Source of the DNA: Crambe crambe
Taxonomy: Eukaryota; Porifera; Demospongiae; Poecilosclerida; Crambeidae
Length of the DNA stretch: 64,000 bases
Assembly: GCA_963924555.1 (NCBI GenBank)
Contig: OZ004587.1
Coordinates: 4,712,001 to 4,776,000, forward strand
Direction: 5' to 3'
This document shows positions 49,640 to 61,230 of this stretch, piece by piece (positions within the stretch are counted from its first letter, which is position 1; each line of letters starts with the position of its first letter). Below the pieces are notes generated by a model. The model did no database searches, was not told where the DNA came from, and saw only the letters and a program-made list of their open reading frames with translations. Both the position numbers and the translations under genes were made by a program.

Positions 49640-50970
49640 CAGTAGTCTATCTAGCTAGAGCTAGCTAGCTAGCTAACTTGAGACAGCTGAGTAATATTAT
49701 AATTTCGAATAATTGGATATCAAATACATGCGCATGCGCGTATTATAGAAAAGATGGCTTCCTAATTGAAATTAGTCGAGTGCTGTGCTCCATAGTGTCT
49801 CCTTTTTCATCGACTCTTTCGAGGATCAACGAGTAGAAAAGATCGTAGTTGGTAGAATTTGGAGTGGATTTGTCCAGAAATCATGGCTGTAGCTTGAGTG
49901 GTTCGAGAGATATGGTTGTCTAAGAAGAATAATAATAATAATAATAATAAATAGAGAAGAAGAAGAATATAGCGATTTACCTGCTTGCCGTATTTCTGAA
50001 ACGGTAAGCTCCCTGGTCCTGAAACTTGGTCTGCACATTGTAGTAGGCTCTAGTAGGCTGGATAATCATTCACAGTAGCTTTTGTTAGGTTTAAGTGGGA
50101 GAACTAGAATTTCACTTTAGTATTAGTCTATAGGCGGCGCGCGCGGCCGTCCGAGTCATCCCTACATAGAGAGTGCTACCGCACTCTCTGATGAACACTC
50201 ACTCTAGAGAACTTCCATCATGTAAACATGAATTAAAGGGAAGAAGGAGGGGGGGGGGAAATGGTTTAAGCCAGGAAAAAAGATAAAAGACATTTTCGGT
50301 ATCTTAATGAACATTGAAGATCAGTGCAATCAATCTCCAGTAAACTTCTGTGATGATAAAGAAAACATTTCCAGTCTATCGAACATTGAAGTGTGAAATT
50401 TTCACAGCTTAGTCATTAACTTTGCATCTAAATCAAGAGCTTTCACTTTCCATGGAATGCGTATAACTAAGGAGAAGTCAATTCTCTAAACAAATGCCTC
50501 TAAACCTATGTTCATGCAACAAGCTGTATTCTGACAGCTATCACTTCTCACAGCATACATGAAGTTTACAATTCAATTTCCTGTACAAACAATAGAAGCC
50601 AGGCACACCACAAACTGGAGGTTGGCAACTTTATTACAACAGTGACCAACACAATGCTGAAGAACACTTCAGTATTGGTTAGTAGTTGTAGTAACTAATC
50701 AAGTCAGTAAAAGTGTGAGAACTTAGCTATAACTACCTGTAGCTAGTGTATGTAGAATAGTGATCTATCTACTAAATACTCAACTATTTTGAGAGAGTGT
50801 ATAGCAGTGAGAATACTGACCTATTTGAACTCCGTGGTTGAGAGAGGAACACTGCTACACTTCATTGAACCTGCACGAGAACAGTTCAGGTTGACGTACA
50901 AGAAGAGAGCGAGAGTGATGATGCGGAAGTGGTTCCTCGAACAGTATGCTTGCACTTCCGGTGCAGTACT
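49640..50970. other. Intergenic with a small GC-rich spot
   Basis: Contains a (AAT)n run near 49926-49950 and a GC-rich patch at about 50132-50153 (GGCGGCGCGCGCGGCCG). A short perfect hairpin AGAGAGTGC-TACC-GCACTCTCT lies at about 50168-50189. These could mark a promoter but no linked gene is evident. Confidence 0.35.
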
Positions 50971-52800
50971 TATTATAATGAAACTACTTACTCCCACACA
51001 GTCAATCATAAAGACAAGTAACATCTCATTTGGTCATGTCTCACTTGATAATGAATTCCAATGTATGTGTATTTGTGATAGTCCCAGATAGAAATCAAAT
51101 ATTAGACACATTGATTCTTTGCCACTTTTTCCATACTTTAGCTGTCCATAACTCGTGACTACTAGTGGCCTACAGGTCTTGTGATTTGCTATAGAGATAG
51201 TTCAATTGTTATAGAACGCATGACAGAAGTTTGGAACAATTTCATCGAAACATGTTGCCCATTCAATTACAATTCAATTTCTACCTGGGACTGTAATAGC
51301 TATTTGTGTGTGGGTGTTGTTGTTATCAATCCACCCCAACACTAAAGCTATGGTAGTACAACATGAAATTTTCGTGAAGTCAAATTTTCATAGATTTCAA
51401 AGATTTTGAAAATTCAATACAACCAACACTTCCTTTCAGAAGCTCTGGATTAAGACTATCCTCAGGTACTACTCAGTAATATAACACTATCCAATGCACA
51501 CTTTATTTCAAGCACTGCAGTCATGTAGGACACCACTCACTTTTTTTTTTTTTATCATCAAAGTAGAGGAAGTGTCTGGTCTTGGAGATAAATACTGTGT
51601 ACTTGCTGCTGCCAATGTTGTCCTCCAGGTAGCTAGCTATAAGTGACTGTTGATCATAATGAGGGGGGAACCAGATCTGTCCCTGTCAGGATCACTGGTC
51701 GTTAGGATAGTATATACCCACCAATGAAAAGAAGAGTAGTAGTAGCTGTGTGAGGGAATGGGAGGGGGAAAATTAATCACAAAAATAATATCTGATACCA
51801 TAGCTAAAAACTAGAGTATCTCATACGGACTAGCTAATGGAGCTTTTTGAACTAGCAGAAATTGATGGCATACTTAATTTCATTTGGTGATCAGACTTAC
51901 CTACATATGCATAGTTATTCCAGTTGTCCTGGAAATGCTCAACGTTCTAAGCCAGACCCATGATTAAAAAAATTTCGTACTTAGTAATTTTTTTTTAATG
52001 GCCTGCTGCATGTGTAGCTAGTAGTCCAACTCAAATCATACAGCACATGTACAGTACAAGTATTAGCTACTGCCCAAGTTGCATGATCCCTGAAACTGCT
52101 ACATACAGACCCCCTTCCTCCCTCGGGTTGGCAAAGGGTAGAATGTACACATACAGTGGAGGTCAGAGTCTGATGATCTTTACCTCATGCAGATGTGGGG
52201 TCCTCCCACTGGGATGGGATCAGTTATAGTCACACACACCATCCACTGATAAATATACAACAATTATTATTTACATGCACAAAATATAAATCCTATAATG
52301 CAAAGTGCATTGAGAAAAATGTAGTTTGCAATGTTGTGGCCATCAGGGTTTAGACCTACAGCTTTCTAGAGTAAATACATACTTGGTTAATGAGTTTGAT
52401 GCAGCATAATACTGCACATGAAGATCGAAGGATGGTAGATTGTAGTTGTAGTAACTAATCAAGTCAGAGAACTTAGTTATAACTACCTGTAGCTAGTGTA
52501 AGTACAATAGTGATCTATATCTACTTGGTAGCTATACTCAACTATTTTGAGAGAGTCTATAGCAGTGAGAATACTGACCTATTTGAACTCTGTGGTTGAG
52601 AAGGGAACACTGCTACACTTCATTGAAGCTGCACGAGAACTGTTCAGGTTCCATGCATACTGACAGACATGTTACGTATAAGAAGAGAGTGATGATGCGG
52701 AAGTGGGATTTAAATATAGACTGCTACATGCAATGCAGTACTTCCTGTTTGACAACGCGTGGGAGAGCTATAGCCACACCTCCTAAGATTAACATCCTGC
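50810..52800 (-). pseudogene. FIH-like JmjC locus, decayed (upstream of unit 4)
   Basis: A near copy of 36515-38590. It has exon-1-like blocks near 50830 and 52590, and an exon-2 block near 51560-51700 where a TGA interrupts VILTGTDLVPPSL. No complete gene is present. Confidence 0.5.
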
Positions 52801-52979
52801 TGGGTTGAATTTAATGTGTAAAAGATACAAAGTGAAAGATACAAAGTGAAAGATACAAAGTGAAAGATACAAAGTGAGTGGTTTTTAAATGCACAAAGAA
52901 AGTGAACAAAGTGTTCAATTATATAAAAAGCAGATAAAAAATTATTTATAAGGTGTATAGTGGTAAGCAAACTAGTAGT

Positions 52980-54207
52980 TACTTTCTTTCTCTTTTTTTT
53001 TTGTTTTGTTTTTTTGTTTTTTTCTTGCTTGTTTTTTGTTTCTTTCTTTCTTTTTTTTCCTTCTTTTTTTCTTCTTTGACAAAATTAATGGTTGAAGCTC
53101 GAAGGTAAAATTTAGGCTTTCAGATCTGTGAAAATCAAAGTCACAATGTAAATGTTGACTGTTGACTGTAAATTTAAACACATTAGTATAATACAGGAAA
53201 TCTCACTCATACAAAAATACTATTCTGAGTTACAGGCAAAAATTAATGAGAGTTACGGGCATCCCTAGCATGTGGTCAATCCAGTGGAACTTCTGAATAA
53301 TTTGAGACCCAGTCTTTTGTCGTTTATAGAGAAGTTGTCCTCTATTAAACATTATTTAGTGTAGAGTATATACAAAGGTTATCTTTTGTTGCCCTCTTTC
53401 AGAGTGTCCTTATCAGAGGTTCCATTACAGCTTTCAATATAGTTACTGGTTGGTGATTAACAGTCTATGTCTGTGACTTCAGAAATAGCTATAGCTAATA
53501 CATCAAAGAATGAACCCTGTACCCACCGACCCACAATAAATTGAGCAATGCTCACATAGAGGGAGGCATTATAGTCCATGCAAACATGATATTGTGTTTG
53601 GTAAACTGTGTTCTAGGTACCATGTACAGCAATGATTATTAATTACTTCAATAGCAAGAGACATAACAGTAGAGTTAGAGATGGCTGTCCATAAGAACCA
53701 GTGGGTCACAAGGACCATATTGAATTCCACTTGTATAGGGAAATATAGTATGATATGCTATCTTGACAGTATCAGATTAGAAGCAATGCTTTAATGACCC
53801 CATAATTATGACTTGACATGATACAACACCAACATCATTACATGCAGTGATATGGAAGGACAAAGGAAAGTATGATGAGCTAATTATTCCACACCATGTT
53901 AGTCATTATCACCACAAATCTATAGTGGACATTAAACACAAGGTTGCTTGGTCTGTACTTCAGTACTAGATGAGGACTATGCACCCATACGACATAGCTA
54001 AGCATCACAAGTTTCTACCAGCAATATAGTCAACACTCGACATCTAAAACTAATCAATCTGATGATCACATAAAAGTCCTAAACCAAGCAGTCACTGTCT
54101 CTACATGTCTCATCAAGTATCAATTGTAGAAATCAAAAGTTTCCCTCATGGACCACCACTACATGCACACATGCATACACATAATCACATAATTATTCCT
54201 CACCTTA
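52980..54207. other. Unit boundary and NLR5 3' flank
   Basis: Pyrimidine tract at 52983-53080, preceded by four copies of AAAGATACAAAGTGA (about 52818-52876). The conserved NLR 3' flank follows. No gene is seen. Confidence 0.5.
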
Positions 54208-57200
54208 TTAAAACCATAACACTCTAGGGTCTGCTGGACGCCTGTGTGAGTATGATAGACTAAGTTGTCTTAGACTTGTGTTCTGCTGTAGACTTGATAG
54301 AATTACATCAACTCCTTCTTCATATGAATAATCTGTATGTAGATGTAGTTCTTTAAGTGAAATGTTTTTCTCTAGCATCTCACTCATCGCCTTAGCTCCT
54401 TCCACTCCAATAGCATTGCCTTGCATGTCTAATCTTAATAAGGTGGAGTTTTCAGATAGTGCTGCAGCGATGTGAATGCATCCTTGTGATGTTATTTCAC
54501 AGTAAGCTATAACAAGGCATTCTAACACTGCATTAGTTTTAATCGCATCACCAATGGAAGCTGCTCCAATATCTCCTATTGGGTTCGCAGATAGTTCCAA
54601 TCTGGTGAGTGACTTATTGACGGCAAGACCTGCTGATAACTGCACAGCTCCCTCACTGGAAATATCACAGAAACTTATACACAGGTAATTTAAAACAGCA
54701 TTAGTTTTAATCGCATCAACAATGGAAGCTGCTCCAATATCTCCTATAGGGTTCTCATTTAGTTCTAATCTGGTCAGTGACTTATTGACGGCAAGACCTG
54801 CTGACAACTGCACAGCTCCCTCACTGGTAATTTCACAGTCACCTATTTCAAGGTGTTCTAATACTGCATTAGTTTTAATCGCATCACCAATGCAAGCTGC
54901 TCCAATATCTCCTATTGGGTTCCCAAATAGTTCTAATGTGGTGAGTGATTTATTGACGGCAAGACCTGCTGACAACTGCACAGCTCCTTCACTGGTGATA
55001 CCACAAGAATTCAATGTTAAAGTCCTTAAGCTCGTCAGTGCATGAGATAAAAGAGTTGAGGAAATTACATCAAGTTTGTTGTTGCGTAAATCCATTTCAA
55101 TAAACTTCTGGAGTATAGGATGAGGGATGTTTAGAAAATGTTCAATGCTATGAATGTCACAGCCCGCAAAGTTAGCTGTTATTTCTTGTTTCCAAGTTAC
55201 TGCTCTCATCTTCATCAACCCTTTGGAAAACATTTCTATTCCCTCATTTCCCATATATGAATTACAAAAGTCCAATTCCCACTCGCTTTGAGAATATGCC
55301 ATAGCCATAGAATGGCCCACCACGAAGTAATCAAGAGGACTCCATTCATGAGATGAGAACACTTTCATTGACTCACGAGATGCCAGCAGATTAGAAACTG
55401 CCTCAGTATCACCAGCTTCATACATCCAGTGATAGGCAGCTGCACTTCCATAGATATGCAATCGAATCATTTCTGAAGTGAAGGTATTAAACTTGGAGAG
55501 ACCGAAATAGAATTTCATCACCACACTCAGGTGACCTACTTCGACATGTTCTCTTATTAGCTGCTGTTGTGTGTGGAGAGGCAACTGTGTGATGTGGTAG
55601 GCAGCTAGAAACTCTTGAAGCGTCAGATGGATGAAGTGGTAGGAGAGCTTGGCATCCTGTCCACGATAGAGCTCTTTCACTGATTCCATCAGTCTTAGAG
55701 TCACACCACCGATATCAGCACTGCTGAATGTCAGCTGTTGCTTCATGATTCCTTCCCAAGCAAGTTTGCTTAGGGCCAGCAGCTGTTGATGCACATCTGG
55801 AGGGAGGTCCTCAAGAGATCCAATCTTCCAGGACTGTTTGCCGTGTGCCTTATGACCTGAAAAGTGCTGCATCAGCAGTTTACATGTATACGCTGTGTAG
55901 AGTCGGGTAACAGTGGTTGGGGGGTTTGACTCCATATCTCGGCTCCACTTGAATACATCTGTCACTATGTTGGCAGTCACAGGAGTGTGCATGGCTGCCT
56001 TCATAGCTGGATAATAGTTCACATAGTCCAAAAATTTGCTACGGATGTTGGGATGAACCCTCTCTTCCCTCAATACTCGACCTAACTCTAAAGTAGGAGT
56101 TGTGACAAGTTCGATATGTTGGTCTACTCGGATTGAAGTGCTCTTGACAATTGGCTTTGTGGCCCATGGTCGGCTGGTTATGATTATGGTAGCTTTGGGT
56201 AGTTTGCGACCATGTACTAAATCAAGAAATATTGAAGATTCTTCCCTCATTCTTTGTTCCAGTTCGTCCCAGGCTTCCAGCCACAGGACCACACCCTCTC
56301 CTTGGCTGCTCTCCACTTCCTGTGCTATGGCCCCCTGGAGCTGAGGGTGGTGGAAGAGGTCAGAGATACTTTTGGCTGAACTCACTCTGTTGTCTCGTAG
56401 GGGAAGGAGGACCAGTAGGTTCTGGTTATTTAGACATTGGCCCTGAGACCACTTGAAACAGAATTGTTCACTGAATGTGGTCTTGCCCACACCTGGTGCT
56501 CCTTCGATCAGAACTAGTTGTGGTTTCTTCCATTTAGTTTGTCCTGTGACCTGAGCAATTATATCTTCTGTCATAGGGTATTTCTTGTAGATGACATCAT
56601 CTTTGTCTCCCCTGATCGTACTCTTAGTGAAGCTGTCCATTTTTCTCCGATCAATCTCCTCCTTCTCTATACCTGCCAGTTTGAAAGCAGAGAGGTTCTT
56701 GCCCTCCATGGTGGAATAGGTGTCCTTCAGGAAGGCTGCATACTTTGGAATACTCGAATATTTGTATTCTTTACCATCGATGGTCATGCATTCGATTTTG
56801 TGTTCCTTGAAGAATCCTTTATTGTCAGTGTTCTCCAGGTCCTGCACTAAAGTGGAGGTGATCTGAGCAGGCAGCAACCATGTGACTATCAAACTGCCAT
56901 GTGATACTTTCTTCAAGATGAGGGCAAAGGAGGGGAGGAGGAACTTGCGGATGATGTGACCTTTCAACTCTTCTAGTTGCTCCAAAGTGCATGTCTCCCA
57001 GTCTAATTTTAGGTGGAGTACAAATTCCTTCAGATCTGCTTCGCTAGGTCTACTTTCAACTGCTGGACAATGCTCGGCAAAGTCACATAGTCGAGTATTA
57101 CGTCGAAAAGTTTCCAGTGAACTAAGATAACTCTTCATATTCTGTTTGAGAGAACGGTCTCCAATGTTACGAATAAGGTTTTCTAAGAGTGTGTAATTCA

Positions 57201-59090
57201 TAAAGTTCCAGTATTTACTCAGCTTGATCCAAATACTATTGATGGTCGACTCTTTTTCTAGTTCATTCTCAATTTGTTGGAAGAAATCTTTGTGTTCTTC
57301 TTTGTACTTGATCGGTAATGTCATGAGGCGAGCTTTGAATCGATTGACATCGATATCCTTCTCTATAATTTTATCATACGTTTGAATCGATACATCCATA
57401 AATTCATCTTCAAGGTCTTGTGTTTGCTGTGGAATGGTGTTTTGAAGGAGACCTGCAATATACAAAATAACAGGTATTAAAAGTCTATCATTATTATTGT
57501 TATATTGTTCTGATAAGGAAACTTTCCACATTAAAAATGAAAAGGATCATGTGTATGAAAAAAATAATAAACGCAAAAAGATTTGTCCCCCTTCAAGGAT
57601 TGTACCTTCTTCGCTGGTGAAGAACGTTGCTGTGGAAAATTATCCATCAGGCATAAGGCATAAATAATACACTAAGTAACTGGCTTTTATCGGGAATGAG
57701 CTAGTCATAGTTCTACTTCTAGCATACGTAGGCACCTGCCACTCTTGCAGCTCATATATGTTTAGTGCATGCATGGCCAGCTACAACTAGCTCTACACAC
57801 AGACCATCCATGACAACGAATAGTTCCATTTGCCACAAAACACGAAATTTTTACCCCTCGAAAATAACCCGCTATACGGTAATCTATAGCCTTCCATGTA
57901 TATTCCATACAAGCAAGAAAGATTGAACACACCTTTTGGAACTTCTCCTTCCATAGGACCTTCCATGGTAGATGGAGGTGAGGTGGAGTCCATTGGATGT
58001 GATGGAGGAGTCACAGGACAACCTACAACACAGAATAACTGATTAGAATTTTTAATTTTTTTACTCTCCTCTTCAATAATTTAACCTTTGAGAGAGATGT
58101 TGTGAGTGTTGCTAGTGGCAGTGATGGTGTCCTTGAGGAAAGGGGAGGTGAGGTTGATTTGGCAAGTGTATTGACCAGCATGGGACAGAGAGAGAGAACG
58201 GAAAGAGAGAGTGTTGTCTAAAGACTCAACCAGCACTACTTCATTGTGACTCCAGCAGTATGTGATGGTAGGACTGAAATCTTCAGCACCTGATACAGTG
58301 CAGGAAAGGCAGTACTTCTCCTCCACTGAGGGGTTGCCCCCAGAAATCACCACTTTGATTGGAGGGGCTATAAATGAAGGAGAGAGAGTCTGGTCATAGC
58401 GTTAATCGACATTGTTTTGTGTTAATGGGACTACATGACATTAATGTGGCCAGAACTACAAGACAAAGTTATGGTAGCATTCTACAAATCACTGCAGCAG
58501 GTCACAGACATTTTAGGGTACCATTATGTTAGCTACATCAGATATCAGTACTGTAGATTATACTAACTTACCATCAAGGAAGACGTTTTCATCCATTACT
58601 ATTTTCTCAGCTAAGCTCTTAAATCCCACGGTAGGCTTGATCAGAGCGGACACAACAGCTTTCCACGAGATCTCACCCCCACATCCATTCAACCACTCCA
58701 CCAACATGAAAGTGAAGCACTTATCCTGGTCATCACGATTGTTGGCCCCCAATACTTGCAGGATGTCAATTGGGAGACGTAGCTGGAGTCCAAAGGTGAA
58801 CCACTTGGTCCTCGCTTCCCACAGACGATTTTGAATGTCAGCAAAATTGGACGAAATCAATTCAACTATGAATCATAATTAAAATACTGAAATTGCATTG
58901 TTTCTACTGATATTGCATGCAAAGCATAGTCATAACTATTTGACTGACTTCCTGGACCAGGGTTGGTCTCGATGTCCCCAGCACAGTGTAGTAGACAGCA
59001 TATAATGGTGATAGAGAAGGCCACAAACAAGTACACACCAAGTCCTTTCAATATCCTCTGTTTACTGCAACTTCCAGGGGTTTGGGTCAT
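54208..59090 (-). CDS. NLR5: 2A-Death-Ig-NACHT-LRR receptor, longest LRR array
   Basis: This receptor has 1350 aa from exons 58949-59090, 58572-58865, 58086-58367, 57933-58022 and 54208-57452, all phase 1. The 2A motif is GDIETNPGP. As in NLR3, the usual exon-1 donor is mutated and GAA|GTCAGT is inferred. The Ig exon ends at a weak donor, AAAG|GTTAAA, where the sisters have GTAATT, so skipping or misuse of this exon is possible. The Death and Ig domains are almost the same as in NLR3. The NACHT exon has GAPGVGKTT, WLEAWDELEQ and HLTLQEFLAAYH, then three 56-residue LRR modules. The 5' exons and upstream sequence match the NLR3 block almost exactly, but the NACHT-LRR exon differs from NLR3 more widely. 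Confidence 0.88.
58953..58979 (-). other. 2A ribosome-skipping motif of NLR5 (GDIETNPGP)
   Basis: A full 2A consensus following the hydrophobic leader, with the same arrangement as NLR3. Confidence 0.87.
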
Positions 59091-59500
59091 ACAGGAAGTG
59101 TCTGTTAAGGGTAAAGAAAGACTCTGGATGTGTCAATTGGTAAAGGGTTTTCAACATGGTAAAGGGTGGTCATAAGTACTACTATATAGTACATATATAC
59201 AGTGAACTCCCTCTAATCAGGACCCCTAAAATGAGGCAACCCTGGTATTTAAAAAAGTCCTTCATAATATAAATTCACCCCTGAAATGAGGCCACCCCTC
59301 TAATCAGGACACTCCTAAGGTGGCCGAGTCCATTGTATCTCATTTACGAATGTCAATCAATTTCAGGAAACTCTTTCACTGTAAAAAGCTTGCAATAATT
59401 ATGTTGGAGTCTCTTGGTCCTTTTACTCGTCTAAAGAACACTCTTTTAAAATGATTAATTTTCTACAATTACGATTGAGATTATAGTATGAAGTTTATAC

Positions 59501-59531
59501 CTTGGAGGCACGAGGTATGCATCACTTATGG
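59501..59531 (-). promoter_or_regulatory. Candidate 5' untranslated exon of NLR5
   Basis: Identical in form to 27685-27715, with the CCTCCAAG|GTATAAAC donor. Inferred. Confidence 0.3.
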
Positions 59532-60383
59532 CTCTATCATCTAAAGTAATCCATGAATCATTAAAATGCCAATATTCTGACTTCCAATGCACTCATAAGA
59601 AGAGGGTAAATGATTCAACATGATCAAACTTTCTACTTAATAGCAGCTTTGAATGGAGATCTGCTCACTTAATGCTCCATTTACCTCACATGAGACTACT
59701 TTTCAAACCAAGAAGTAAAGTACAACTGTCAGGTGTTTGCCTTAATTGGCACTGAAGCATGTAGAGTATGTTGATACAGGCCATGGTTAGCCAAGCTATT
59801 AAGAGCACCTTGAAACGACAGTCTAACAGGAAAGCCAAGAGCACCTAGAGAACAACGACAACATGCTCAAGAAAGAACAGAAACAGCAGAGAGAACAATC
59901 TATGATTGCTTGAGTAGACAGCAATTAATTATGAGAGTCATGATGAGCGTGACTAAAGACATGATTTAGCTAGGCAACAACAAAGCCAAGAGCACTAATA
60001 TAAACAACTAAATACCAGAAAATCAGCCAGACATCAGGAAGGCCGAGTACAAGCCTTGCATGGAAGTGAACATTTGAAATTCTAATCAGAGAGCACTTAA
60101 CTACAAGAGAATATAAATTTAGAAATCAGTTCAGAATTGACACCTAACTCTACCCTTCAAACATTGAGTGTGCACTATTAAGACATTACCTACCTAAGTC
60201 GATATAGGCCTAGCTAGCTAACAGTGCCGAGGCATTAGTCTTTTAAAGACAAACTTGTTATGCACTTGTCTACTTACATTTAGCTTATAAAAAATGATAT
60301 CCATTATCAGCAGAGCAAGTAAAATCACATAGTTATAATTATGAGGGAGGTAGAGTCAGGACAGGGGTGGGAGCTGAACTGAC
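59532..60383. other. Intergenic sequence upstream of NLR5
   Basis: Nearly identical to 27716-28567. No gene is seen. Confidence 0.4.
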
Positions 60384-60513
60384 CTATTAGTGAGAGTAGG
60401 AACTCTTCCAGGATTTTATTGGGAGAAACAGAGTGGCATTTCACTGAAGCACGAGAACGGGCAGCATTGTTCAGGCCCACACTGGCCCTCCACTGCTCCA
60501 TAGCGACTGGCAT
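60384..60513 (-). pseudogene. Solitary FIH-like first exon (unit 5)
   Basis: Same as 28568-28697, open back to an ACACAG acceptor-like site. Confidence 0.4.
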
Positions 60514-61230
60514 GGTTACAGTGTCAGGGAGTACTACCTGTGTAAGAACAAGGCAAGGGGTGAATTCATTATTCCACTTGATTCACTTCAGTAGATCACC
60601 AATAGCTGGTGTAGGACTGGTTCAACACGCATCTCTTATTCCCACATCACGAAGCCACAAATCTCATGGGAAAGTGTTTACCTATTCTTATCGAGACTAA
60701 AAATCCCATCTCACTAGATAAGTATGACACTTACGCTGTCTCACTCCGAGAGGGAGGGATTACTACAACAACTCGATAGGTTAAATAATCAGATTTGGTT
60801 AACTAAAGCAGGACTCTCTAGGTAAGACACGACAGTGTTGTTTCGTCTACATGTGTGGGAGGATCTAGGAGCTCGTAATTATGGGTGCGGTTATAAGCGT
60901 GATCACTATGCTCGCGCGTCATGCTGATATTATGAATAATAATAATAACAAGAACCAGTTCAGTATAATTACTGTTTCAAGAACATAAAAGTTTAACTTT
61001 TTCCAGTAAGGCGATAAACTCAACTCTAGGCAGGAGCATAGTGAATCGAATATCTACAAGAAAGTAGCAAAAAGCATTTTAGTACTGAAAAGGATCCCCA
61101 TGTAAATAGCTAGTTGATATTGATAGTCATAGCTATTACTGGCAATTTGTAAAAAGTACAACCCCTTATCATTTTCATACATAATGTAGCTAGCTAGTTA
61201 TACTCTCTCTAGCTCTATACAGCTGTCAAC

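Noticed and set aside
50166-50190. Short GC-rich hairpin as a tRNA or terminator
   Set aside because: Too short, with no cloverleaf or internal promoter boxes around it.
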